NCBI GenBank assembly: GCA_025656675.1
Contig: JAHXHN010000006.1
Span: forward strand, 38,455-102,454
Direction: 5' to 3'
Source: Candidatus Thiodiazotropha sp. (ex Codakia rugifera)
Lineage (GTDB): Bacteria; Pseudomonadota; Gammaproteobacteria; Chromatiales; Chromatiaceae
Length of the DNA: 64,000 nt
Position 1 is the first letter of the stretch, and each line of letters opens with the position of its first letter. The notes beneath the pieces were generated by a model. It did no database searches, was not told the DNA's origin, and was given only the letters and a program-made list of their open reading frames with translations. Positions 9,827 through 19,167 of this stretch are shown in pieces. The position numbers and the translations under genes are program-made.

Positions 9827-10669
9827 TTAGGTCTGAGAGATCTTAAGTGCTTGTTTGTATAGATTATTTTTTTTCATCCCTGTCATCTTGGATGCCAGTG
9901 CAACGGCCTGTTTGAGAGGTAGTTCCGCCAATAGAGTGACCAGCATTTGTTCCACATCGACCTCGACACGCTGTTCGGATTGACACGCGGCACCCGCAAT
10001 GAGTATGACAAACTCCCCCTTGCGCTGGTTTGCATCCTCATGAACCCGTTCAAGTAGTGATTCTAAACTCCCGCGCAGAAAGGTTTCGTGTAATTTTGTC
10101 AATTCCCTGGCGATGACCCCCTCCCTGGCAGGGCCAAAAACAAGTTGCATATCCGACAATGAGTCAACCACCCGGTGACATGATTCATAGAAAATCAGGG
10201 TCGACTCCTGACGGGCCAGGGTTCGCATCCAGGCTTGTCGCTGGGCTGTGTTACGCGGTGGAAAACCAGCAAAAACAAAACGGTCGGTGGGTAAGCCAGC
10301 CACGGACAAGGCACAGACCAATGCACTGACCCCAGGCACAGGGATGATCCGTCCGTCCCTTTTGACCACCTCCCTCACCAGAGGAAAACCGGGATCGCTG
10401 ATTAGAGGTGTCCCCGCATCTGAGACCAAAGCGATCGATTGTCCGGTATCCAGGGCGTTTAACAGCGTCTCCAGCTGAGACTGTTCATTGTACTGATGGA
10501 GGGATCGGGTCGGGGTATCAATACCATAATGTATCAGCAACGGCTTGGTATGCCGTGTATCCTCTGCATAAATGCGGTCAACCCGCTTCAGCGTATCAAT
10601 CGCACGCTGTGAAAAATCGTCAAGATTGCCGATTGGTGTGGCAACAACGTAAAGTACACCCTTTGACAC
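9827..10669 (-). CDS. rsmI: 16S rRNA (cytidine1402-2'-O)-methyltransferase RsmI
   Basis: 280 residues, close to the E. coli length of 286. The tetrapyrrole-methylase fold is clear: VLYVVATPIGNLDDFSQRA at the start, AEDTRHTKPLL, SDAGTPLISDPGFPLV and PGVSALVCALSVAG. RsmI 2'-O-methylates C1402 of 16S rRNA in the decoding centre, using S-adenosylmethionine. It is divergent from lpoA with 51 bp between, the standard arrangement in gammaproteobacteria. Confidence 0.95.
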   Translation of the reverse strand: MSKGVLYVVATPIGNLDDFSQRAIDTLKRVDRIYAEDTRHTKPLLIHYGIDTPTRSLHQYNEQSQLETLLNALDTGQSIALVSDAGTPLISDPGFPLVREVVKRDGRIIPVPGVSALVCALSVAGLPTDRFVFAGFPPRNTAQRQAWMRTLARQESTLIFYESCHRVVDSLSDMQLVFGPAREGVIARELTKLHETFLRGSLESLLERVHEDANQRKGEFVILIAGAACQSEQRVEVDVEQMLVTLLAELPLKQAVALASKMTGMKKNNLYKQALKISQT

Positions 10670-10720
10670 AGATTTTCCTGATGTAGAATTGGCTCACCAT
10701 CCTGCCACAGATAACAAACC

Positions 10721-12717
10721 ATGCAAATCGATCGACGCTTACCATTCCTCGCCCTATTACTGCTCCTTATCCTGCAGGGTTGTACCACGACAACCACGGT
10801 GACGCCTCCAGAGACCCTAGAGTTGGCAGCTGAAATCCGATTACAGATTGAATTGATGGTTGAGAGTGGCGACTATGCGGGCGCCGCCGGACTGCTGGAA
10901 TCCGCCGCCAAACAGAGTAATTCGCCCATGCGCGAGTGGCTGATGCTGGAAGCTGCCGAATATTGGCTCAAGGCGGGTGATCAGGCAATGAGCCTCGCTC
11001 TGGTAGAGCAGCTGCAGCCTTCTGACAGTAATTCCGATTTCAATCTGAAACTGCGCATGTTACGTACCGAGATCGCCGTACTGGAAGGTGACATTGAACA
11101 GGCCCTCGATCTGATGGAGCCTCCGCCAGGCCCGGATGCTCCCCTCGTTTTACGCCAGCATTACCATCGAAACATGGCTGAGATCTTCCGCCTTTCCGGG
11201 AATCTACTGGAAAGTGCACGCGAGCTCGATGTACTCGATTTGCTACTTGAAAGCGATATGGAAGCCCGTTTGGCCTCGCAGCAACTGCTGGTACAAACCC
11301 TGGCAACCATGACTGATACAGCACTGGCCCTACTCCAACCTCAACCACCTGCTACATTGATCGGTTGGATGGAGTTGGCCAAGGTCATTAAGTTACAGAT
11401 CTCAGATCCAACCGAATTGAGTAGTCAGTTTGCGACCTGGCGTGACCGTTTCCCACAACACCCTGCCCTTCAGGAACTACTGGCCAGTTATCTGGAACAG
11501 CGTGGCTTAAGCAGTGAAGATCATATCGCTATCCTTCTACCCCGTAGCGGACCCTATGCAAAAGTTGCTGCCGCTGTACGTGATGGCTTTATGGCAGCCT
11601 GGTATCAACAACCGACTGCTCAGCGGCCGATACTGCAGTTCTATGACAGCAGTGAATTGAAAAATACCCTGCCGATCTATCAACAGGCGATCCTTCAGGG
11701 GGCCAAAATGATTGTCGGCCCCCTCAACAAAGATGCCGTCAAGATGTTGTTGAGCCTTGAACTGCTGGACCATCCTATCCTGGCATTGAACCAGGTTGAT
11801 GATCCCGACCTGACCCATCCCAATCTATTCCAGTTTGGTCTCGCCCCTGAGGACGAAGCCCATCAGGTCGCTGAACGCGCCTGGCTTGAAGGTCACAGAA
11901 CAGCCCTCATCTTAACGCCCTCCGGACAATGGGGTCAGCGTCTTGCCGAAAGCTTCCGTGTTCGCTGGGAGGCATTGGGGGGAGAGGTGATGGAGCAACA
12001 GCGCTACAACCCCAAGGAGAACGATTTTTCCGTGCCGATTCGGATGCTCCTGAATATCAACGAGAGTGAGGCACGTATTCATGCACTGAAAAAATTGCTG
12101 GGGCGTTCACTGGAGTCTGAAACCCGCGCACGCAGGGATGCCGATTTTATCTTCCTCGGTGCACGGGCACAGAAAGGCAGGCAACTTCGTCCCCAACTCA
12201 AATTCTTTCATGCCGGCGGTATACCGATATTATCGACTTCGCATATCTACACCGGAGTAGCTCAGGTAGACATGGACCGGGATCTGGGCAAAATCAGTTT
12301 TGTCGATACGCCTTGGTTGCTGGAAGAGGGCCAGGGAGGCCCCCTCTCCCGCAACAACCTTAAGAAACTAATACCCGGCGTAAAGGGGCGATATGCACGA
12401 CTCTATGCGATGGGTATCGACAGTTACAATCTATTGACCCAACTGCAACAGCTTCAATCCCAGCCCGGTCGGTTATTCAGCGGCAAGAGCGGAACACTCT
12501 ACCTTGATAGTAGAAATCGTCTCCACAGGCTACTTGCCTGGGCTGACATGGAGGGGGGATTGGCATCGATCAGCGGTTATGCACCCCGTTTGGCACAACC
12601 CTCCACCGATCTGCAACCTGCCATTTATACAGATCAACCTGAGAGCCAGCCAATCGAGAGAAAAAGTTTACCTCCGATCACCGATCACGATCTCTCCAGG
12701 CCGGGTGGCCCAAGATA

Positions 12718-12718
<1 letters not shown>
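10721..12718 (+). CDS. lpoA: Penicillin-binding protein activator LpoA
   Basis: 665 residues, against about 678 in E. coli. A lipoprotein signal ends in LLLILQGC with the lipidated Cys at 21. The N-terminal half to about residue 260 is helical and TPR-like; the C-terminal half (EDHIAILLPRSGPYAKVAAA onward) is a periplasmic-binding-protein-like fold. LpoA is an outer-membrane lipoprotein that reaches through the peptidoglycan to stimulate PBP1a. It starts the run lpoA-yraN-diaA-dolP, and its stop overlaps the yraN start by one base. Confidence 0.93.
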
Positions 12719-13688
<970 letters not shown>

Positions 13689-13709
13689 TTCTAATTTCAG
13701 GGGAAGATC

Positions 13710-14291
13710 ATGCAGACAAAACTCACCTCAGTGTTCTCTATACTCATCTCCGCGCTGATATTGCACGGCTGTGCTGCCGCTGTTGTTGGTGGTGCGGCCG
13801 CCACAGCATCCATTGCTCATGATCGACGCACAGCGGGGGTCATCGTCGAAGATCAAAGTATTGAGCTTAAAGCCCAGGATTTAATGGCCAAGGACCCCAG
13901 CTTTAGTCAACAAAGCAGCATCCATGTCACCAGCTACAATATGGTGGCATTGTTGACCGGGCAGGCCGCCAACCAAGCCTTGCGCAGTCAGGCAGAAAAG
14001 CTTGTTTCTAGTGTTGAACGGGTACGTCGGGTAGTGAATGAAATAGAGATCGGCAGCACTTCAACCCTGGTCGAGAACAGCCGTGATGCAGCACTGACTT
14101 CAGAGGTCAAACTCAAGCTCGCGACAATCAAAATTCCCAACTTCGATCCATTCAGAGTCAAAGTAGTCACTGAACGAGGTGCGGTGTTCCTGCTGGGTCT
14201 GATCACCAAGGCTGAAGCAGACGCTGTCACAGATGTGGTGCGCCATATCAGTGGTGTGCGTCGTGTGGTGCGTGTTTTCGAATATATTTGA
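13710..14291 (+). CDS. dolP: BON-domain outer-membrane lipoprotein DolP (YraP)
   Basis: 193 residues. The lipoprotein signal ends at LILHGC (Cys21), followed by the AAAVVGGAAATASIAHDRRT segment typical of DolP. Two BON domains follow, about 45-112 and 122-193 (SSIHVTSYNMVALLTGQ; VKVVTERGAVFLLGLIT). DolP helps maintain outer-membrane integrity and interacts with BAM and anionic lipids. It ends the conserved lpoA-yraN-diaA-dolP run; the stop is 22 bp before the preferred start of the next gene. Confidence 0.93.
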   Translation: MQTKLTSVFSILISALILHGCAAAVVGGAAATASIAHDRRTAGVIVEDQSIELKAQDLMAKDPSFSQQSSIHVTSYNMVALLTGQAANQALRSQAEKLVSSVERVRRVVNEIEIGSTSTLVENSRDAALTSEVKLKLATIKIPNFDPFRVKVVTERGAVFLLGLITKAEADAVTDVVRHISGVRRVVRVFEYI

Positions 14292-14313
14292 GTTTTGGGT
14301 CGGGATTCCTGCA

Positions 14314-15702
14314 TTGAAGACCAGCCTCACTCACAGCCTGAGCAAACAATTCAGAGGCATTGTCGGTTCAAAGGGTTTGTTTACCGATCCGGCAGACTGT
14401 CTACCCTATGGCTATGACAACAGCCGCCTTCAAGCCACTCCGGCAGGTGTACTATTCGCCGAAGAGCACGATCAGATCGTTGCGATTGTTCAACTCTGCC
14501 ATCAACACCACCTGCCACTGATTTGCCGGGGCAAAGGCACAGGAACCACAGGAGCAACAGTACCGCAGCAGGGTGGGGTCGTTCTCTCCCTGGAGCGCAT
14601 GAACCGAATCCTCGAGATCGATGTCGATAATCGCCTTGCACGGGTGCAGCCGGGTGTCACCAACAAGGCATTGCAGGAAGCAGTCGGTGCCGAAGGTTTT
14701 TTCTGGCCACCCGACCCGACCAGTGCAGCAGTCTGTACCATCGGAGGCAATCTTGCCTATAACTCTGCGGGTCCCCGGGCTGTAAAATATGGTACACCCC
14801 GGGAGAACACCCTCGGACTTAAAGCGGTTACAGGGAGTGGCGAGACCATTACTACCGGTGTGAATACCACCAAAGGTGTGGTTGGTTACGATCTCACACG
14901 CCTGCTGATCGGTTCAGAAGGTACCCTGGCTATCATTACCGAAGCCAGACTGAAACTCACCCCTCAGGCACAATCCAAACGTACACTACAAGCCAGTTTC
15001 CTTGACATCCATGCTGCAGCCAGAGCTGTATCAGCCATTATGCGTCAACCTGTGACACCCTGTGCACTGGAATTTATGGATGGCTCAGCACTGGAAATGG
15101 TAAGAACTTTTTCCGATTTACACCTTGACCAGGCTGTTGGCGCACTGTTGATGATTGAAGTCGACGGTTCTGAACAGAGCATTGATGATGAAGCCGCTAC
15201 TGTTGCCAGAGCAGCCGATGTGGACGGTCTGCTGGAAATTCATACAGCGGAGACCCAGGAGGAGATTGCACGTCTATGGAAGACACGTAAGGCCCTCTCA
15301 CCCGCGTTGCGGAACATTGCCCCGAAGAAGATCAATGAAGATGTGGTCGTACCGGTCTCACGCATACCCGATCTCATAGAATCGTTGTACGAACTCTCAG
15401 AAGAGAGCGGTATCACTATTGTAAATTTTGGTCATGCAGGGAATGGCAATATCCATGTCAATCTGTTGCTGGACCCGGATGACCCAAAGCAGCTGGTTGC
15501 AGGTGAACATTGCCTTAAATCACTCTTTAAACTGGTTCTGAATCTGGGTGGGACCCTCTCCGGTGAACATGGCATCGGGGTCACGAAACAACAATTTATC
15601 GATCAGGAGATTGACCCGGCTTCATTAAACCTGATGCGTGCAATCAAACGTCAATTCGATCCACATCAGATCCTCAACCCAGGCATAGTCTTTCCCGATT
15701 AG
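14314..15702 (+). CDS. FAD-linked 2-hydroxyacid oxidase (GlcD / D-lactate dehydrogenase type)
   Basis: I choose a TTG at 14314, with GGGA eight bases upstream. This gives 462 residues beginning KTSLTHSLSKQFRGIVGS, which fits the family. The frame also has an ATG at 14233 inside dolP, which would add 27 residues. The N-terminal FAD-binding (PCMH) domain shows LICRGKGTGTTGATVPQQGG and GGNLAYNSAGPRAVKYGT. The C-terminal oxidase domain shows NFGHAGNGNIHVNLLLDP and GTLSGEHGIGVTKQQF. Such enzymes oxidise glycolate or D-lactate and pass electrons to the respiratory chain. No glcE or glcF follows, so a single-subunit dehydrogenase is more likely. Confidence 0.85.
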   Translation: MKTSLTHSLSKQFRGIVGSKGLFTDPADCLPYGYDNSRLQATPAGVLFAEEHDQIVAIVQLCHQHHLPLICRGKGTGTTGATVPQQGGVVLSLERMNRILEIDVDNRLARVQPGVTNKALQEAVGAEGFFWPPDPTSAAVCTIGGNLAYNSAGPRAVKYGTPRENTLGLKAVTGSGETITTGVNTTKGVVGYDLTRLLIGSEGTLAIITEARLKLTPQAQSKRTLQASFLDIHAAARAVSAIMRQPVTPCALEFMDGSALEMVRTFSDLHLDQAVGALLMIEVDGSEQSIDDEAATVARAADVDGLLEIHTAETQEEIARLWKTRKALSPALRNIAPKKINEDVVVPVSRIPDLIESLYELSEESGITIVNFGHAGNGNIHVNLLLDPDDPKQLVAGEHCLKSLFKLVLNLGGTLSGEHGIGVTKQQFIDQEIDPASLNLMRAIKRQFDPHQILNPGIVFPD

Positions 15703-15730
15703 GACTATTGTAAGGTCGGATTGGCTTTAT

Positions 15731-15788
15731 TAGGGCCTGTTAACACTAATCCCAGCAGAGCCGATTGGATTAGTGTTAACAGGCCCTA
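15731..15788. repeat. 58-bp element with perfect 22-bp terminal inverted repeats
   Basis: The arms at 15731-15752 and 15767-15788 are perfect reverse complements beginning TAGGGCCTGTTAACACTA; the loop is 14 bases. The outer TA on both sides could be a target duplication. It lies 28 bp after the glcD-like stop and could also act as a transcription stop, although no T-run follows. It looks like a minimal insertion-sequence derivative (two ends joined). Confidence 0.75.
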
Positions 15789-15881
15789 GTTGAAAATAGC
15801 TGTAGCGATGTGTGATAAATTTAGACGGTCCAAATGCTTGCTTTGTTGATGCAATTTCACCCGCCTGGTTGATGACGAAGC

Positions 15882-15918
15882 AAAAAAAAAGCACTCCCCG
15901 TTCGAAACGGAGAGTGCT
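15882..15918 (-). terminator. Rho-independent terminator of the C25 peptidase gene
   Basis: On the minus strand, a 13-bp stem with one mismatch (AGCACTCTCCGTT / AACGGGGAGTGCT) closes a short loop and is followed by nine T residues. It lies about 32 bases after the peptidase stop. Confidence 0.88.
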
Positions 15919-15949
15919 ACCCAAAGTGGAGGAAGGCTAATCGATCGGT

Positions 15950-18079
15950 CTATTTGATGACCTGTATCTTGTCAAATACCGCATTGCCATACTCATCTTC
16001 GACAGCATAGTAGAGTGCTCCGGTAGTCAATGCGCTATAGGGCAGCGATACGTTGCCATTGTGATCGGTATAACCATTGACCCACGTCTCCCCGGTCTGA
16101 TTTGGTTGACCTTTCTCAGCAGGCTTCCATAACCCTACGAGTGCATTACTGATTGGATTGCCCCTCATATCGAAGACCTGAATCGGCAGTTCACAGAACT
16201 TGCAAATCTCAATGAGCTCAGGAATCTTCAGTTCGAACCTGATAGGGTTCTTGGTGCGTATTTTCATATCGGGATCGCCGAGGAGAAGATACATCCAGGC
16301 ATTGTCCGAACCACTCAATGACGCCATCTGTGCCTCGCCCCGCTCGATGGCATGAGACTGGGTCAACAATCCCTCGTCATACACGGCTCTGAACATCCAC
16401 TCATCCAGAACATGATTCTGAGAGGTGTATGAGGTTCTGGTGGCGCCGTAATAAGAGGAAGCACCGGCATCGGCCAGCTCCATCCACTCTTCGGCTACCG
16501 CGTCATTGGTATCCAATCTGGAGTTGGTGCAGGCGAATGACCAGACCACCGGTGAACGTGATAGGGGATTCGACAAAGTCGTAACTTCCACATCGTTAAA
16601 ATATTCATTGGTCTGATTCCAACTCGTGGCAGTAGCATCTCGACTACCATGACCACGATAGGCCATCAAACCCACACCGTTATCGACTCGATTTACCACA
16701 TCCGAATCGGTGACACCTGCCTGGGAACCGTAAAAAGTTTCGAAAATGGGGGCATCTGAATAGGCAAAGGTTCTCACTGTCTCATGTGCACCCTCATACT
16801 TTCCCGGTGCATTCTCTTTATGCGCCCACAGTCCGACCCGGTCATAACAACAGAACAGACTGGGATGGTCTTCATAGGTGAGGATTTTGTTCACCTGATT
16901 GGCAAGATCCGCCTCACTGTCTATCGACAGTCTACCCAGGTAGATCTCCTCATCCAGATCGTCACCATCAGTGGAAGCATACAGATCATCGGTCTGATCA
17001 CCGCCTGGCGAGGTACAGTGAGGTATGACATCCGTATCACCAATCAGCAGTGTATAAGCATCGCGCCAATTGGGTATGGCAGCTTCCCAGGTCTCTATTG
17101 CATTACGGATAGCACTGCAGGTAGAGGCGCCGATATCATCCGCCACATTCATTTCAGTGACTTTGAATCCTCGTGCTTTTTTCTGATCCACGAGTGGCTG
17201 GATCTCATCGGCATGGGCACTGTCGGGATAGATAAAGAGATAATCGGCGGTGTAGAACCGGTAATTCGGTACGAACACCTGTTCAAGAAATTTCCAGTTG
17301 AGAAAGGTTTTTGATGCCATCAGGTCCCTTTCTTGGGTGATGGGTTCGAACTTCTCTGCAGTACCATCATGTTCGACAATATAGGTGATTCGACTTGCCA
17401 CCTGCAGTGTCTGAGTGGCAGGGTTCCACTGCACCGGCCAGGCCTCCCCATGGATAGCGGGAATGCTTCTCAGCGTCTTGCCAATCTTATAGCGCTCCTC
17501 ACCCAAGCTATCCGGCCAGTTACTGTCGCCCGTGTAGACTTTTTCATCCAATACAAACTTTTCCGGCGTACCTGTCCCCTTTTCACCGTCAAGTTCCGGA
17601 ACAGATTGAGGCCAGACCAGGATTTGTTCGAATCGTTGAACATCCTGTGGCTTAGCTGACATGCGTATCTCCCCTTCGCTGTAGGGCACAGCCAAACTGA
17701 AGCGATAGGCAGGCAGATCGGGGGAACCCAATTGGTTATGGCTACCTAATCCGGGGATTTCGATCTTTTGATACTGTTTTCCATCAGGCCCCTGCTTGCT
17801 GGTCATCCAGAACCCGGGGATGGTGAGATCAAATACCGTCCTTTTAGCGTTCGATGCGCTATCGTTTGTCTGTACCACGGCAAGCGCACCGGGTTTCTGA
17901 CGCTCATCCAGTGCGATCCAGCGGCGTTCCTCAACCTGCCTTTTCTGTTCAACCGCAGCCAACTGAGCGACTGGCTTGAATAGGGACATATCTGCTACAC
18001 GGGTCAATCCTGCGGACACCTGACCTGAATACAGACTGACTGTAAACCCCAAAGCTAAAAACAAGCTCTTCTGTTGCAT
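15950..18079 (-). CDS. Secreted C25-family (gingipain-type) cysteine peptidase
   Basis: 709 residues from the ATG at 18079, which has GGAG seven bases upstream and begins directly with a signal peptide (MQQKSLFLALGFTVSLYSG). An upstream ATG at 18121 would add 14 residues. A propeptide-like region runs to about residue 275 (LGSPDLPAYRFSLAVPYSEG). The peptidase domain follows (YLFIYPDSAHADEIQPLVDQ). The catalytic pair is visible: His477 in AYRGHGSRD and Cys517 in WSFACTNSR. A C-terminal Ig-like domain of about 90 residues (PIQVFDMRGNPISNALVGLW) ends the protein. No VPLPA or type IX sorting tail is seen. It lies downstream of a Crp-family regulator and under a cluster of Crp-like half-sites. Confidence 0.88.
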   Translation of the reverse strand: MQQKSLFLALGFTVSLYSGQVSAGLTRVADMSLFKPVAQLAAVEQKRQVEERRWIALDERQKPGALAVVQTNDSASNAKRTVFDLTIPGFWMTSKQGPDGKQYQKIEIPGLGSHNQLGSPDLPAYRFSLAVPYSEGEIRMSAKPQDVQRFEQILVWPQSVPELDGEKGTGTPEKFVLDEKVYTGDSNWPDSLGEERYKIGKTLRSIPAIHGEAWPVQWNPATQTLQVASRITYIVEHDGTAEKFEPITQERDLMASKTFLNWKFLEQVFVPNYRFYTADYLFIYPDSAHADEIQPLVDQKKARGFKVTEMNVADDIGASTCSAIRNAIETWEAAIPNWRDAYTLLIGDTDVIPHCTSPGGDQTDDLYASTDGDDLDEEIYLGRLSIDSEADLANQVNKILTYEDHPSLFCCYDRVGLWAHKENAPGKYEGAHETVRTFAYSDAPIFETFYGSQAGVTDSDVVNRVDNGVGLMAYRGHGSRDATATSWNQTNEYFNDVEVTTLSNPLSRSPVVWSFACTNSRLDTNDAVAEEWMELADAGASSYYGATRTSYTSQNHVLDEWMFRAVYDEGLLTQSHAIERGEAQMASLSGSDNAWMYLLLGDPDMKIRTKNPIRFELKIPELIEICKFCELPIQVFDMRGNPISNALVGLWKPAEKGQPNQTGETWVNGYTDHNGNVSLPYSALTTGALYYAVEDEYGNAVFDKIQVIK

Positions 18080-18155
18080 CTCCTTACTCCTTATTTTTTG
18101 ATATTGAGAACAAGCACTCAACGCCTACAGACTAAGGATTACGCGATACAACAGC

Positions 18156-18182
18156 TGTGAAATATTCACACTCGTGGTGTGA
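18156..18182. promoter_or_regulatory. Overlapping Crp-like palindromes upstream of the C25 peptidase
   Basis: TGTGAAATATTCACA (18156-18170) is a symmetric site, and its right half is shared by a second palindrome, TCACAC-tcgtg-GTGTGA (18166-18182). TGTGA/TCACA are the canonical Crp half-sites, here with a 5-base instead of the usual 6-base spacer. The sites are 77-103 bp upstream of the peptidase start. Further half-sites TCACA and TGTGA occur at 18237-18241 and 18245-18249. Confidence 0.65.
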
Positions 18183-18285
18183 CATACTTATCGAATCAGT
18201 GGAAGGGTTTTGCGACAGAGATACGCCCACATCCTGTCACAGGCTGTGAACACCAGGAAAATACCTGTCAGGCAAACAGCTCAGT

Positions 18286-18930
18286 TCAGTATCGGGCCGG
18301 CAGCTGTTTATTAATGACGTAATGATTTGAGCCGGAGGTGATATATCCACCCTTGACCAGGTCTTTGAAAATACGGCAGACCATCTCTCGGGAAGCGCCA
18401 ATCCGGTTAGCCAGCTCCTGCTGGGTGACATGTCCTTCAATAACCATCAGACCATCACGCTCGATCGCCAGGCTCAGAAGGGTCTTGCTAAGACGTCCAT
18501 AGACATCGGAGAGGGCCAGACTCTTCACCTCATCAGTCAGCGTTCTCACCCTGTGCACCATATCTTTCAATAAATGGATGCCGATATCGGGATTGCTCTT
18601 TAATACCTGGTGAAAGGCCTGTTTGGACATGATGGCCACGGTGGTCTTAACCATCGTCATAATCGACGCTGAACGTTTGTAATCATCGATCAGAGAGAGT
18701 TCTCCAAAATACTCACCCTCCTCCTGATAGTTGATGATTGCCTCTTTGCCATTTTCATCATTGAGGTAGACCTTCACCCTGCCACTCAGAATAACGTAGA
18801 GCGAATCGCTATTATCACCCTCAGAGAGAATGATGGTGTTCCTCGGATAGCTCCTACGAACCATCCGCTGCTCAATCAGGGCGAGATCTTTTGGATCCAT
18901 ACCTTCGAAGATGGAGACGTTCTCAATCAT
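18286..18930 (-). CDS. Crp/Fnr-family transcriptional regulator
   Basis: 214 residues. An N-terminal cyclic-nucleotide-binding domain carries GEYFGELSLIDDYKRSASIM, whose FGEL...R-S-A-S pattern fits the phosphate-binding cassette of cNMP-binding members. Then comes the dimer helix (MVHRVRTLTDEVKSLAL) and a winged helix-turn-helix (TQQELANRIGASREMVCRIF). No Fnr-type N-terminal cysteines are present. It is divergent from a class III cyclase and upstream of the C25 peptidase on the same strand. The natural reading is that it senses the cyclase product. No Shine-Dalgarno sequence precedes the ATG, and a TATAAT lies six bases upstream. Confidence 0.92.
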   Translation of the reverse strand: MIENVSIFEGMDPKDLALIEQRMVRRSYPRNTIILSEGDNSDSLYVILSGRVKVYLNDENGKEAIINYQEEGEYFGELSLIDDYKRSASIMTMVKTTVAIMSKQAFHQVLKSNPDIGIHLLKDMVHRVRTLTDEVKSLALSDVYGRLSKTLLSLAIERDGLMVIEGHVTQQELANRIGASREMVCRIFKDLVKGGYITSGSNHYVINKQLPARY

Positions 18931-18936
18931 AATCGT

Positions 18937-18942
18937 ATTATA
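18937..18942 (-). promoter_or_regulatory. Consensus -10 hexamer directly before the Crp-family gene
   Basis: On the minus strand TATAAT ends six bases before the ATG, which would put the transcription start at or next to the start codon. Together with the missing ribosome site this suggests a leaderless mRNA. No good -35 hexamer was seen. Confidence 0.4.
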
Positions 18943-19167
18943 TACTCTCTATTCGAAAGCCATGCAGGGAGCGAACTCTCCATAAACTCCTGCGACGAAC
19001 CAGATGTACAATGAACTTGGAAACGATCCTTTTGTTATCTATACGATGCACACCGGGAAGCACCTTACCAAGACTTTAACAGAAAAAATGCGAACTAACA
19101 GGACAAAACCCATCAGCACAGGGAGTAAATTTATTTTTTCCGATCTCAGTTGCCGGATGGAATCGAC

